The position numbers and the translations under genes were made by a program. This document shows, piece after piece, positions 1 to 14,500 of a stretch of 64,000 nucleotides of DNA. Each line of letters begins with the position of its first letter. Within the stretch, counting starts at the first letter, position 1. The stretch spans positions 36,691,522 to 36,755,521 of the forward strand of contig NC_031799.1 of NCBI RefSeq assembly GCF_001522545.3, given 5' to 3'. The notes beneath the pieces are model-generated. The model was not told where the DNA came from. It searched no databases and saw nothing but the letters and a program-made list of their open reading frames with translations. The DNA comes from Parus major (taxonomy: Eukaryota > Chordata > Aves > Passeriformes > Paridae).

Positions 1-3000
1 TCTCTCTTCTGTATATGTGAGGATGCCTTGCATTCTTTTATGCTCCAGCCTCTCTTTTTATGGAACTAATTTGTTCAAATTATCCAGGTTGGGGGTGGTG
101 GTTCGGGGTTTTTTTTATCCTCCTGCTTTTATTTTCATCCTATCCCTGCCCTCTATATGGTAGCAGAGCCTCCCTGTTGTAAGTTTGTTGATATGTTTTC
201 TCTTCCAGCATGTTGATCACTAATTGCAAATCTGTCATCTAAAGCAAATCCTCTGTGGTACTTCACACAATGCAGCCTTACAGTCTGATAATAAATCATT
301 GGTAACAGCTCTCTGTCTCTTAATACTCAGCTTGAGCTCATCATAGAGAAATCTTATTGTTTACTTATTTGAATGAGTTGAAAGTTTTGAATATAAAAAA
401 AAAGAAATAGGGACCACAATTCAGACATTAGCTAAGATCCAAGGAAATCAAAATAAGAGACCGTTTTCTTTGTCTTGTTAGTACCTGCAATATTTTATGG
501 CTTCAAGTCCTCTCAATAATTGTCTCCTCCAAGCTGAAAATGTAACGCATCTTCACCTAAATATTTTTAGATTGTGACAGTGAAAACTCATCTGGAATTT
601 CTATAGTTCTGTAAGAAGATGTTTTTTCTGTAATACAGGTGCAAATACTAATGTTCAGCTTCCTCTATTGGCAAACACCAATTTAAAACATCTGCCTGGT
701 GACACAGAAAATCCTCTGATCTCTCTCAAGTCTTTGACTTAGCAATGAGTGCAATGTTCAATGCCTGGTCTCCTTAGGCAGAAAATGAGCTTTGTCCCCA
801 TACAAGGAGAATAAAATGGGAATGTGAAGCTCAGTCTAGTTCTACCCTCATGGCTCCAGGGCCCATAGTGGCCAGTCTTCTGGCCCATATCTTGTAAATG
901 GGCTTCTCAGTCACATTTCCCTGAGTTCGTTTTGCCTTGCTGCTGGTAATGTCATTATTTAGGTACATTTTTTCAATGAAGCCTTAAGTGGCAGTTTCAG
1001 ACTCATAAAGTAGCTGTCTAAGCTCAAAAGGTATAATTTAAGAAGTAACTACATATTCTTGCTCCAATTCAGTCAGGATGAGCCATGATGAATCAGAGTT
1101 TATTATTTTAACTTTCATTGTATTTGTGACTCTTGCAAGAAATTTAGTACATAAGTGCATGGGGTAAACACATACAGCTGGCATAATAGCACAGATGCAT
1201 GCTCGTGCTGCGCTTTTCTGTCAATTCTTTGTAGGTGCTGAACATGCAAATTATAGTCTCAGCAATTTTCTGTCACAAGAGAGTGAGCTATATTGCATTC
1301 AGAGACACAGAATCATAGCACAGACCTGTTTCAAAAGGTTCCTTTCTGCAAGTTCACTCTCAGACAGTAGCTGCCAGTCAATAGAGCAACATCTACACAT
1401 TAGCCAGGAGCCCCATTTATGTCTGTCAGAGCATCTTCTCCACATCCACTTTCAAACTATGTCCCTGGTGCATGTCCCAGAGTGAAGGTGCAGGCACCTA
1501 TTTAATTGCTCACATTTTTGTTCTGGGAAGAGAGGAAGAAATGTGCTAAAACACTTGTGAAACTGCCAGTGTTTTTCCCACATCAAGCTTTCTTGGAGCA
1601 TTTATTCCTCTATCTTCCTTGGACTCCATTTTGGATTGGATGCAACCATCTCAAATTTTTGTTTGGGATTTTTGTTTGTTTCATTGTTGGGGTTTTTTGT
1701 TGTTTAGGGTGTCTTTCATTTCCAGAAAGTACTCAGTGTGCTTCAGGAAAGAGGCACCATCATCAGGTCATGGATGGCTAAGAATTACAGTTAGACAAGG
1801 ATCACAACCTAAGGAAACAGGGTACAGAGATACTATTTTTTTCCTTATCTTCTCCACAAAAAAACAAGTACAATGACTCAAGATCACAATCCAAAATTAT
1901 ATTAATTCAGACTGCGATTACAGAAATTTTTAGCAGTGCTGGAGTCCCATTAGAGCTACATAAGGGCTATGAAAAATTTAAAAACAAAATTTTGATGCTG
2001 TCAGACAGATTTCTCTTTTTAGAACTCTGATCTTCTAATGGGTCAGTTTGTTACCCATGGTAGAATTTCACAAAGTTTGTTTGCCTTTTTTAGCCAACAC
2101 ACAAGACATTTTCTTGTGGACTTCAGAAATTAGTATTTCAATAAGGAATTGAGTAGGGGTTAGAATAACTACTTTTCTTGAAGATTTGTACATAGTGTTA
2201 CATAAATGCTATGATACCCTCAAGAAACTGACATGCTTTCTGTGGGACAGCATCATTTTCATTGAGACATAAGCACTAGATAAACCATTTCTGAAATACT
2301 GACATCAAATTAAAATTGAGGGAAGGCTCTGCTATGGAAATATTTCATTACTGCTCCCTGAAAACACAAACACAAAGTTCTCTTTTGATGGTCTGTTATG
2401 TAATACTCTTTCAAAATCTTTGAAGTATAATAGGTCATTTTCATTTATAAGTCTGCGTACTCTCTAAAGAGCACACAGGAAACACCATACTACAAAAAAA
2501 TCTGTACATTTGCTTATAAGACTTTTCAGAAACTACACTTTGGAGGCTCACACTGTCTCATGTCAGCCTGGCAGGAAATTAGAAAAAAAATCTACAATCC
2601 CTCCAAACCATGCCAACATTTCAAGACTGATTTTATTAGGTAATCCCCTGTGACTCTAGTCCTCAAAATGATTAAACATTTTGGCCGTCTTTAGGCTGGC
2701 ATCAGAGAGGTCTATCCTGCTGTGGTCAGCGTTCCAGAAAGAACTGGGACATATCTTAACCCATAGTCATTTCCACTACATTGACTTTTGTCAAAATATT
2801 TTTGAGGCTATTTACTAGGTATTTTATCTGTAATTTATCTTAACTCAAACTCTACATGGTATATGCTGCATGCTCTATTTAGGCTCTTCTCCATTTCTTG
2901 CCCATCTTACACACTTAAAAATAGAAATGTGAAAGGATGGTGGCTTGTTTCTGGGCGAGAAAACCCTGTGCATTGTAACACAACCCAGAGTCTGGGTAAT

Positions 3001-5343
3001 GAAATTTGTTTTGGCTCTTCAAAGCTCCCCTCTCAGGCATCTTGAAAGATATAAAATTTTCTTTGCTCTTCAGTTCTTCCTGTCTCTGGAGGCCACAGGC
3101 TTTTCTATGAGCCATGCCAACAGAAAAGACTGGTGCGTACTGCCTGGTTTCCGTGTTGTCTGGAAACGGCCCTTCCATGGAAAGCTGAAACACAAAGCAA
3201 CACAAATCTATCATGTTTTCTGTCTGTTGCCAGGAAAGATGACTGCATAAGCTGCTTTTTTATGACAGGTTTGTGCACCACTGCTATTGTGTAGTGCAGA
3301 ATTATGGAAGGGCAGCCAAGGATGTGTCCTTGCTTTTAAGAAAAGAGCCAAGTAGGTAAAAAAAAAAAAGCTTCTCTCACATATTGTATTTCAGTCCCAT
3401 TCCACTGAATTGAATAGTTGCAAGACTATTTGTATTGAAGACTCGATTACAAGTGATAACATTGTCAAAAGCATGCCATTGCCACCTATAGACAGCAAAG
3501 AAAAACCAGTCTTAGACTGAACAGTTTCAGAGAACTTTAAAATTATCATCACATTATTATCACATCAAAAGTCCCAGAGAGACAAGAGACTTAAAGGGTC
3601 TGGCATGTCATCCTGTACTGGAAGTCACTTAGGTATATGGGTCTGGGTCTTTCCAAGGAATATTTGCTGAAACATAATTTTTAAAAATAAAAACATTGTC
3701 CTTTCCACAACACCTTTTACACCACATCAGCCAGAACAGATTGCATGCCAGTTTGGAAATGTTTTAGCTGTTCACATGTTTTAAAAATGACAGCAATAAT
3801 TTGCAGACAAGCTAGTATCTGAAAGCTGTGGATAGAAAAATGCAAGGATAAAGTTGGGACAACCCTAATTTAACTTTTTCAGAAATTATGCGTATCTTTC
3901 AGATGGACAGAGTAGAAGAAACTAGAGATATTTAGGACCCAGCTGCTACAGAAAACCTATTCCAATCCAGTCTTTCTCATCAGTCACAGCATCTAATATT
4001 TCACTCCCTGTCTGCTTAGCAGTCCAGGATTACTTGTATAAAAAGATAAATAACCTGGATCTATCATTTTAATGAAGCATGGCCAACCCTATCTGAAACA
4101 GTGTTCTTAGCTGTAAATGTGGTTTGAAAACAGAGCATATCATCAAGAACATCTCAAGAAATGCAAAATCAAGAGACTGAGGTACTGAGCTGTGGCTTTT
4201 TTAATGCACTGCTCCTCAGAGGGCAAAACTCACTGTGCTCTCTTTCACCGTTCAATAAGGGTCAAGTTTGCAGACGTGGCTGCTGATTTTTAAGCAGGCA
4301 TGTCTACATTTAAGCACCTCTTTGAAAGCAATCTGATAACATTTAAGCTAGGAAGTCTCCCAGATTTGAAGTCGCAGGTGTTTAGCATGGTTAACAAAAT
4401 GGCTGAAAATTAAGAACCTTCTTCGGTTGACATAGGTATCCATAGTTAATTTCATAACTTTTATCCCCTGTGTAGAAAAGTGGGTTTAAGTTCTTCACAC
4501 AACATAATTCTTGTCTCCTAGCTGAAGTCCCACTAAAAGATCTGTAAGCCATGGCAGGTTCTTAGGGACATTTTCAAAATAGAGAAAGATGCCCTGTTTT
4601 TGACAGCATGACATAATTCACACTCTAATTTTATTTAGGTTTGAGAATCTCTTAAATAACCAACAGTGGGTAAAGTCTGTGAACCAAGTTCGAAAGCAGT
4701 ATCATTTTGTTTTCTTCTATTTCTGCCAATAAAAATCAATAAAACAAATCACTAGAAAAGTTTAACAGATCTGTAGTATTCACCATAGAGAAGCTATTTC
4801 TTTAATGTGTTTTTAATACAGACTCACTACACTCAGGGAGCACTCTGCAGCACAGAGGATGATGGCTTTGACCTTCATACATTTAATGTATAACATGCTC
4901 CTTAAGCCCTCTCATTTCACTCTCTACATGAAAACACATTATCATGAGGGTAAACCACTCACTTAGGCAAATTGCCTAAGTAATTCAAGTACTTCCAGAC
5001 AGAAAACTGTCTGGGTCTGTTCTGTTGCTCATTGAAGTCAGGGTCCCTCAATGAGAAGAGGGAATAGGGGGAGATCAGACAGAGCAAGAAGATTGTCTGA
5101 GAACTTATTTGATCTTTGAAGTGTTGTCTAGAAGACTTTACGAGACCCAGGTAATCTACAAAGCTTCAGAAGCAGTGAGCTGAACAATTTAACATGTCTT
5201 GAAAAAACAAATTCTTGCTGACTGTGTAAATTTTTTAAACTTCTCATGCTGTAACAATTCACTTAGTATAGTACAAATGTAGGGGGGAAAAGCCCCAACA
5301 AATTACATTTAATGACACCCACAATAAAGAAGTATTGAAAAAT

Positions 5344-5377
5344 ATGCTTTTTATAATAGGCATGCTTTTTAATGGGC
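5344..5377. repeat. Imperfect 16-18 bp tandem duplication
   Basis: Two adjacent units both start ATGCTTTTTA and end in GGC (5344-5361 and 5362-5377), differing by a small indel. This is seen directly; it is probably replication slippage. Confidence 0.6.
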
Positions 5378-5601
5378 ATTAAATATATGATACATTATTT
5401 GAGGTCATTATAACTGAGATACAAAGTATTAAATAGTGCACAGACTTTAGAAGGATTTGTCTTTTTACACATAATGCATTGTGGGTTTTGTTAAATCTGT
5501 GTAGAGATTATGGATCCCAATTATTAAGTACAGGGAGGAATAGGACTCTCTAGCCAATCCAAACCTCTAGCACATGCAGAGAGTTCTTATTAAGAAGCAA
5601 G

Positions 5602-5623
5602 AAAACAAACAAACAAACCAACC
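5602..5623. repeat. (AAAC)n simple repeat
   Basis: A short AAAC/CAAA microsatellite within an A-rich stretch. No further meaning is apparent. Confidence 0.7.
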
Positions 5624-6490
5624 CTTATTTGTTTTATTGGGATCTTCTGCATAAGATGTTCTCATGCAGAATTGTAGCTCTTGAATTGTCAGTGTCTGAA
5701 TGATGATGGGAGTCTCTGCTCAAAGGTCCTGGACTGGGCTGTGAATCCTTGTACTTCATCTGAGCATGAGTCACACATGACCATATGGGACCAGAATTGT
5801 TGATTGTCTTGGACTACACAGGAGGGATATCCTAGTTCTCTTAGCTATGAACAAAGATCATCCTAAATTGTTTATCCTGCATCTACAGCATCAGGCTCTA
5901 CTGACTACTTAAAGTCATGTGTGTTTTGGTGAGCCCTGCAGGAGATGCTTGGATTATCACCGTCTGGCCAGGCTCTCTGCCCAGGATGCCAACCATGTGT
6001 ACATGCAGATAGTGTCTACCCACTGGCTTCACACAGCAGGGCTCCCTGAAATCCCTGCCTGGAGATGCCCAAAACGAGACTTCTTGGGCAGTGTATCACC
6101 TTGATGACACTTAAGACTATGGGCAGAAGCAAGCTGGGGAGTTTCAAAAAGATGAAAAGTTTGCTGTGGATCTGCATTTAATTAAATTGATTCAGTTAAG
6201 TTGTCTTCCCGTAGCTGATTGCAGCCATGGAAATTCCAGCGAAAAATAAATCAGTATTTGTCAGCCTTTAGCTCAGGATACAAATGTCAAGGTCAAGGAC
6301 TTTTTAACTGATTTGTTAATGGCCAACATTTCGCCACAACCTATGTGCTTCTCAGACTTACATGTCCCACAAGGGCTATTCCTTAACTGTTAAATGCACA
6401 GTGTGTATGCTGAGCTGTTGCAGTACCTGTCTCCAAAATTAAAATAAGATCACCACTAGCAAGTATGGATTTTCCATTACAGCTTCTTAA

Positions 6491-7026
6491 CACAGAATCA
6501 CAAATGGGTCAGATTGGAACAGAACACAGTGGGTCATCTGATCCAACCTCCCTTCTCAAGCAGGGCCATCCCAGACCACATTCCACAGGATCGTGTCCAC
6601 ACAATTCTTGAATATGTCCAGTGAGGAAGACTTCAAAAACTCTCTGGACTATTTGTTCCAGTCCTCCATCACTCATATGGTAAAGTTCTTTCTCACATTC
6701 AAGTGGAACTTCCTATGCATCAGTTTCTGTCTGTTGCCTCTTGTCCTATTGCTCAGCACCTCTGAGGCAGAGCCTGGATCCATCCTCTGACACCCTCCCT
6801 TCAGATAATCACAGACGTTGGTGGGGTCCCCTCTCAGTCATCCCTGCTTAAGGCTGAACAGGGCCAGCTCCCTTTCCTTGTAAGAGACATGCTCCAGTCC
6901 CTTAATCATCTTTGTCGTCCTCCACTGGACCTGCTCCAGGAGCTCCATGTCCCTCTTGCCTGAGGAGCTCAGAACGGGACAAAGCACTCCAGACAAGCCC
7001 CACCATGGCTGAGTAGAGGACACAAT
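6491..7026 (-). mobile_element. CR1 LINE fragment, 3' end
   Basis: This is a 5'-truncated CR1 retrotransposon on the minus strand. Read on the plus strand it opens with the complement of the CR1 3' tail (ACAGAATCACAAATGGG...), followed by the familiar antisense run through GATCCAACCTCC and CTCCACTGGACCTGCTCC. A minus-strand frame at 6838-7023 contains LLEQVQWRTTKMIKGLEH, characteristic of the C-terminal end of the CR1 ORF2 (endonuclease/reverse transcriptase) protein, but the domains themselves are missing. Only the last half kilobase of a roughly 4.5 kb element remains, so it cannot move by itself. The 5' breakpoint near 7026 is approximate. Confidence 0.93.
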
Positions 7027-10000
7027 CAGAGCATATGACAGCAGTGGGTTGAGTTTGATTAAGAATTGAAATGAACAATACCCAAGCTAGAATGAATAAA
7101 TAAAATTAAGGAGCACAGACATCTTAACTAATAAAATGAAGAGGTCCAGCCATTCAAATTAATAATGGGGAAGTTCCAGAATTCTCTAAGTATTAAGAAA
7201 TTTGTTTAAAGTCCATGATATTATAAAAATAAAGATTGGGTCTTTCTGTACACCTTGGCCGGGTCACCTAAGGATTTGTGAAGCAGAGAACCTGCTGTTG
7301 CCATAATTTCCCAGAGCTCTGACCACCAAGAAGCAAAATATTATGTAATTAATATTTTAACACAGTAGAACAAGAAGAACTGGCAGAACTAAAAAATTGT
7401 CCATGAGAAAAATTTTGGAATGTGTCCCTCTGTACAAGTAAGTACACCCATCCACAGCCACCATTTCAACCCTCACAGGTTGAAATTACTGTATTTGGAA
7501 ATAAGTATGTGTAGGATCCTGGTAGCTGGTAGCCATCATTAAAAATTGCATTTCCTCCTCCATCCTGAGAAAATTGCAAGAACTGCTACAGCATATTTGT
7601 ATCAGATACTTTCCTTTTAGCTTGTATTCTTACCTGAGAAAAAGGAAACGTTATTTCCCCTTGAGCTGCTATTAATATATCAGATTTTTTTATGTCTTTC
7701 AACCAGAAGGACAAACTATCCTTGAAATGCTGAGCACTTCCTAAAGTGAGCAAATTATAGAAATTGTCCAGTAATGTGCTACAGACAAATACAGTCTGAT
7801 AATAAACACATTTGGAGAGTCTCATATTTGAGAAGGATGCTTCAAAACACCTGTATTCATAATCTTAAACATTGTGGCATTAGATAGACTTTTATAAGTC
7901 CATTGGAGTTTTTTTGACTTTACGATCACTACCAGTCTTTACAATGGAGGTTTTATGAATAGTTGTCAGGACTTCCATGACAAAATTTTATCCGTTATTG
8001 GCAAAGTTAGATTTCACTGGGTGCAGAGGAAAGCCGAGAAAGGAAATTGGCCTTACGTGTCTTTCAGAAACATAAACATTTAACTTTATACTTGTGATGC
8101 AGTCTCTGTTTAATACACTACTCCAAAGTAACTTAATAAAGGGTCAGCAGCAGTTTCAGAGTGGGGGTGGCCCCTGAAGCCATGAGTGGTAAAGCTCTTG
8201 TGGGGAAGAGTGGGAAGGACATGGGAACATATCCTTTCAGCCAGCCCCAAGGGCAGTTTTGGGTAACAACTGAGTGTCAGTACCAAAAAAACAGGAATAA
8301 AACAAAATGCAAGTGAACAAGAAAGAAGGAAAGTAAATGGCTAGAGAAAGAACAATTTACTTCTCTGCAGATCCATTTCAAACCCTTTTTTGGGATGAAA
8401 AGCGTTACCATGAACTCTTCACTTATTTATGGCACCAATTTAAACAACCTTAACAGAAGGTCAAGAGTACATCAGATTGCTGTGAGCCTTTTGTTTCCAG
8501 TCTGGTATCTCGTTTCCCTCAAAAATCACTCACCTAAAGCCTACACAGCAATGAAGCTGAAAGGAGGAGGAGGTGAAAGGAGAAACAGAAAGATTGGTAA
8601 AGAATTGGGATTTTTTGTGATCCAGCAAAAATTCACACTCTTCAACAGAGATCTCCACTGTGACTTAAAATCTATAGGAGTAATAGGTCTTTTATAAACC
8701 ATTCCCTGCTGCATTTATTTTGCATTTACCCTTTACTCACAACTGCACTAATGCCTGGCTGGCCATTAATGAAGTAGGGTTGACCTCTGACATTAGTCCC
8801 ACTCTGTTGACTGTCTTTTCCTTACCCTCCTGGAACATGATTTACAGCAGGAGACAGCTATTGGCAAGTTTGTTTCAAGAGGTCACTACTTTGCAAGGCA
8901 AACATTTAAAACAATATTTTGAACAGTTTTTGCTACATTTCTGAAAAGACAAGAAAACAGTTGCTTACTGAATACCCATGTCAGCAAAAGCAATTCCGTC
9001 TGACTGCTGATTAACTCAAAGTTATTTTCTAATAGTACAAGTTATTTAAAAGAAATAGCAAAATAGCTATAGCCAGGAAAACTTTATTTGAAAGTGACTT
9101 CCAAGTGTCATGAGACCTGCACCTTAAATGGCTACAGCTTTCCAAAATAACTTTTCAGCAGATGAAGCCTTTCTGACTCCAGAGTTAAGACAGCTTACTG
9201 TTCAGTGCATGGTGTAGTTCACTCTGGCTTTGGTGGGATTGTTGTGTTCAGTGTAAGGCACATCCTTAACTGCTGAAGTAAATCAGGCCACAAAGAGGAG
9301 GTCACTTCACTGTGCACTTGCTAAAGAAGAAGGCCTTTCACAATCTATGTTTTTATTAAAGTCTTACTGGCATTGGCAAAAATCTTCCTATAAAAATATT
9401 TCACTTATTTACAAAAGTGTCCCCCTAACTTTGTTTAGCATCACAAGTCCACTTTCAGATGTCTTATAGAATGGTGACACTCACTTTCAACTAGGATTAT
9501 TCAAATCAAATATGTAAAAGTGTATATAGCCATTTACATGAGATTTTCCACTTTATGGAGAAACAGGCATTTCTCTAACAGAAAACACAAATATAAGTCT
9601 GAAAATAATGCTCCTATTTAAGTCTCAGATACAGATTTTATTTTACATTTGATTTAAACACATTTACTCTGAAGTCTCCCTTAGCTGAATTTCAGTTTTC
9701 TAAGATGTCCCATTAGCTGAACAAGTGTGTTATCCCCAGATATCAATAAACTTTTCTGAATATTGTCTTGCTTACCACAGCTTCTCAAATAATAGTGCAA
9801 TGGAAAAATTTAAATGTGCTATTAAAACAAAGAAGATTCCATATTGCACAGTGCTTTATTAGTGTTATAAGTCAATGAAACTTTAAGTGTGTGTGGTTAA
9901 TCACATAATAACTATTTGCACATTTCACATTGCTGTATTATACAGTCGAATGACACCAATCTCTTTCTATGTTGACTTAGACATATTTACATAAAATACC

Positions 10001-10650
10001 TCTCTTAGCTGTAGTCCATCTTAGTGTTTCTATTCAGTCATGAAAAGAGAAGTCTGGTTTTCAGGTTTTTGAAAGGGTTTTTCAGTTTTATGGCTTTCTC
10101 CATCTTTCTTGTCTGATACAGAATTTCACCCAGGAACTTTACAAAATGTGCAATATTTTGCCCCATTGCAACAATTTAGCCAGAGTTTCTATCACAAATG
10201 TATCCACAAAAAATTAGTTTACAGTACACTATAAAAATGTGGTAACTGTGCACTGAAAATGCCCTGTGCTGATTCATTTCAATCTGTTAGCTGTTTGTAG
10301 CAGGTATAAGCAACACTGAAAACATGTCTGTTTTATTTCAGAATAGAAAGTAAAGAAAACAGGTCTACAAATACAAATCACCCCACAGGTATGGGACACT
10401 CATCTGCTTTCTGTAGCTAAGGTCATCCCCATCAAGTCTGAATTACAAGGCAATAAAAAATTTGCCTGTTAAAGAGCTGAAAGGTTAAAAGCTACTAAAC
10501 ATACACAGACACCCTAGGAAGATTGCCGGAGATACCAATGTCTTCTCAGTACTGTTCACAGAAACATCAAGTCTGTTCACTCAGGATGTGCAGCTGGAAG
10601 TCTGTGCATATGGAAGACTAAACTAGTACAAATCCTTTGGTGTACAAATG
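7027..10650. other. Gene-free AT-rich stretch
   Basis: No gene is supported. Frames at 7586-7825 (minus) and 8395-8697 (plus) are short and low-complexity, with no family signature. Nothing repeat-like was recognised beyond ordinary A- or T-rich runs. Confidence 0.55.
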
Positions 10651-10651
10651 T

Positions 10652-10710
<59 letters not shown>

Positions 10711-10712
10711 GT
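10651..10712. repeat. Compound (TA)n(TG)n(TA)n microsatellite
   Basis: A short TA run (to about 10661) is followed by about 14 TG units (10662-10690) and then about 10 TA units (10691-10710). The alternating purine-pyrimidine tract can form Z-DNA and the TA ends can extrude cruciforms. It produces the spurious YIYIYTHTHTH protein seen in translation of the minus strand. It is likely length-polymorphic. Confidence 0.95.
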
Positions 10713-10987
10713 AAGTGTATACGTCTGTCAGAAGAGGTGAGGGGCAACAGCGGTGACAGCAGTGACAGCAGCAACAACACAGGTGGCTACAGTAATTTCT
10801 GGGGGCTGCACACTAGAATGAGATGAGCAGGGAGCCAGAGTCAGGAAAAATGAACAAGAGCTGAGAGACACTCCAGGAGCTGTCAGCTCTTGCAAGCTGC
10901 ATTTCATTAAAGGCAATTTATTTCCATTTAAGTTTACTTCTTCTTGAAAAGAAATGTGTTGAAATTGCATGAACTTGTTTTGAGCTC
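10713..10987. other. Unique stretch with CAGCAG-like run
   Basis: A purine/CAG-rich patch (about 10740-10785, repeats of GTGACAGCAG type) follows the microsatellite. The minus-strand frame across it is low-complexity (VAAVTAVTAV) and is not considered a gene. Confidence 0.5.
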
Positions 10988-11567
10988 ACAAAATCACAAA
11001 ATCAGAGAGCCACAGAATGGTTTACACTGAAAGGGACCTTAAAGATCACCCAGTTCTAATTTCTGCCACCATGGGCAGGAACATGTCCCACTAGCTCAGG
11101 CTGCTCAGGGTCCCATCCAACCTGGCACTGAACAGCTCCAAGGATGGAGCATCCACAACTTCTCTGGGCAACTTGTGCCGGGGCCTCACCACCCTCACAG
11201 TAAAGAATTTCATCCAGATTTATTTCTTACTTAGATTATATTTCTTCTAATTTAACCTACCCTCTCTCAGTTTAAGGCCATTCCCCCTTGTTCTATCACT
11301 ACCTGCCCTTGTCAAAAGTCCCTCTCCACCTTTCTTGCATCCCCCTTTATGTACTGGAAGCCTGCTCTAAGGTCACCTCAGAGCCTTCTCTTTTCCAGGC
11401 TTTTTCCAACCCAAGCTGTCTCAGCCTGCCTTTACAAGAGAATTACTCCAGTCCTATGATCATCTTTGTGAGCCTCCTCTGGACTCACTTCAGCAGGTCC
11501 ACAACCTTATGCTGGGGGATTTAGAGCTGGTCACAGTATTCCAGTGAATTATCACAAGAGCAGAATA
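10988..11567 (-). mobile_element. CR1 LINE fragment, 3' end
   Basis: This minus-strand CR1 copy is truncated at its 5' side. The plus strand starts with the degraded octamer tail (CACAAAATCACAAAATCAG), then the antisense 3' UTR (GAAAGGGACCTTAAAGATCA, CCATCCAACCTGGCACTGAA), and ends in antisense ORF2 C-terminal sequence (AGCCTCCTCTGGACTCACTT). Indels and stops break the frame. The plus-strand frame 11288-11524 is antisense to the element and is not a gene. The left edge is clear from the tail; the right edge near 11567 is approximate. Confidence 0.93.
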
Positions 11568-14500
11568 GAAAAAGAAAGAGAAAAATTTAAAAGTAAAGGA
11601 AAGAAATTGTCCTAACTGACATATCATAGTTGTTGTAATTTAATAGTCAAGCCCTTATGATTTGCATGTGTTTTGGTGATTAAGTAGGTTAATTCATACA
11701 ACAGGGGCAAAACAGAGGTCATTGCAGCAGTTCTCCCACACACTGGTTGTCAAAGTGATTAAAATGACAAGTTAACAAGTTCAGAAGGTCCTGCACTGAA
11801 AAGTGTAACTTTACCTGAACTCTTCACTGCAACAATATAGAGAGAAAATACGACTAGTGAGGACTCTGGAGCTAGCCACCAGTATAAAGTGGAGGAGCTA
11901 AACTGAAGGCACCATGACCCAGGGGATCACAGTTCAATGGTTAAACTTGTCAGGTCCTAAACTGAAAACAGCCTTCTGCATAGTTTGTTTTTGGCTTCTG
12001 CTGTTGAACAAGGTGTATGATTTGGTAGGATTTGGGCTTCTCTACCCACATTTTCTCTCTGCAGGCTCACAGACAGGAACAGTGGGTGTAGCAAGAAGTG
12101 GAGGGTCTCCAATGTGAGCCTTGCCCCAACTGCTCCCTCCACTCCCTGCCTTTGGACCCTCTGCTGCATCCTTGAGAGAATATTTCTGACAGGGGACTGA
12201 AAATTTAACTTAGAAAAGCAATAGTCAGAGGCAAAATGGAACAGATGGGCCTGGACACCTGATTTGGGTTCTCATTTGCATTTTCTAGGACAAGAGTTTA
12301 GAGACAAGGGGAACACATCTGCCTCCTGCATAAGCAGAGAGCCAGATTTAGTACTGCCTGAGGATTCTGGCTGAAATGTAAGCTCCCACACAGATTTTGT
12401 TAATTTGGTCATGTTCGTTTAAGGTAAAGAAAGAAGGAAAAAAGAAATCCAGAGGCTTACATAAATTACTTTTGCTCTAAAGCCATGTTGTAGTCCTGCC
12501 CCGATCTTCTTTGGTGGAGAATAAAGAAGTGCAGACAACATCTGTTTTTTCTGTTGTGTGTCCTACCTTTCTCAAGACTGGTGCTAACACAAAACACTTC
12601 GTCGGCACTAAAACACAGATCTATCTCCCAAGAAGTTTTTTTACAGGGACTACCAGAATATAACACATTCATACAAATGTGAGAGAATCACATCTGCCTA
12701 AAATCTTAGTAGGAATCAGATATGCAGGTTTACTCCAGATACATAGGAACTGGTCTGCCTTTAGGTCAACACCTCCCTAAAAGCAGCATAAGATTTTACT
12801 GGCAAATATGAGGGATGACATTTGCCTAGAAAATTGTATGTCCAGAAAAGCATCTTTCACTTCCATGGTGGGTTGTTGGACTTAGAAGTTGGAGGAAGTA
12901 ATATCATAAGTTTTCCGAAATAATGGGTGACTTTTTAAGTAGTGTGGGAAGATTGATTCAGAGTGCTGATCAGTTGATCCTTCCAGGGTCAGTTTGTTTT
13001 TGAAATAAGTTAGTGTATTTTCTAAATGGAATGTATCCCTTCTTGCAAAGGTTTCGTACTCACAGGCAATTCATCAACTTTATTTGACAGATACTTTTTT
13101 TCAAAGGAATGGCTTTTATTTCAAAACAACCAGGTAGTTATATCTTCCTCAAAATTGTATAGATTGTAGTGTTCCCTGTTGGTTTCTCCATGAGATTTCT
13201 CAAGATGTTAGTCTAAAAACATCTGTCTTCCTGGAGAGAGATGGAGACCCTCTCCTCTCATTTGGTATTACAAAATGTGGGGTGGCACCTGAGCACTCAA
13301 ACCAAGACCTCAGAGTTTGGGCAGATGGGCAGACAGAGAGGAGCAACTGACCTTGCAGCAAAATATAATGGGGTATTTGTGAAAATAGTGTGTGATGTTT
13401 TCACCTGAATTTCAAGCATCTGGCTTTTTTTTTCCCTCATCACTGATGTTCCCTCTATGTATCTACAGGGGTTTTTTTATGCAAAAGATATCTTACTTCT
13501 ACATGCCTTAACAGTATGTATATCTGTGTCCATGTACATATATACATACATACATAATACACCACCTGTATGTGTGTTTAGAGGCATCTTGATCATCTGT
13601 GCTGTCTCATTACTTCAGAGAAAATTCCTCTGCTGATGCCAATTGGCATAGACTTCTTATTGTCTGCCATTTTCCAGATTCAAATATATTTAAAAATGAA
13701 TGGTACAAATTAAGGTAATGGAAGCAAACTAATTTACTGCATTTTCTGAAAAGGAAGTTGAAGTTACAAGAAAGCTGTTGGCTAAATGCCATATATTGAC
13801 ACGTACAATATGTTACTTACGCATATGTTACACTCACATACGTTAAATCTAACAGAAGAAAACGGTTCTTTGCTATTTGATAGACAATAACTATGATTTC
13901 AAAATTTATTTAAACACTATAGGACTGCAGTGAATCTCAAAGCATCTTCGTGCTTGTTTTTAACAGAAAACTTAGGCCTAATGAAGTGAATAAATTAAAA
14001 GAATCACTGGCTAAAATACTTTTTGTGTTGGAGTCAGTAGAAAAATTTCCATCCAATTTCAGACATTTAGTAAACTATTTTATACAGCTACACAAAAGAA
14101 ACTTAAATAATTTATGTATCTCTTATATAGTGTTGTAGTTTACAGAAAAGTGTATATAGAAGTTTCTATTCACAGCCACTATATCTTGAAGCAAGATTAT
14201 CTTCAGGTAGAAGATGTGCCCATTTTTATATACAAATAAATGGATTTTCTACTAAAACAGATAAGGAATTAGAATAGTCCCTTCAGAAAATTTCAAATAT
14301 TTTTCTCTCTGTCAGACCAAGAAGCACATTCCACTGACTATTTTGGGCAGAAAATGTTAGGAGTTCAATTCTCATTTTTAAAAATTTAAGTTGTGTTAGG
14401 AAAAGGGGGGGTGTGTGCAATTTTACCTGTATATGTAAACAGATAGATTGCACCCATGCACAAATTTTGACACCCAAAGAATTATCATTGACTAACATTT

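Larger units (their letters stand above)
1..6490. other. Gene-free AT-rich stretch
   Basis: No gene or recognisable repeat was seen here. Open frames are at most about 100 codons, overlap on both strands (for example around 2900-3250) and resemble no protein family I know. Small simple repeats occur: an AAAC run near 5602-5623 and an imperfect tandem copy of a 16-18 bp unit at 5344-5377. The base composition is even and CpG-poor, as expected for intron or intergenic DNA. Confidence 0.6.

Noticed and set aside
1309..1330. ACAGAATCATAG resembling the CR1 tail
   Set aside because: The following sequence does not continue into CR1, so the match is coincidental.
5698..5768. ATGATGA...CTGA pair resembling a C/D-box snoRNA
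   Set aside because: No terminal stem pairs the ends and no convincing internal D' box or guide segment is visible.
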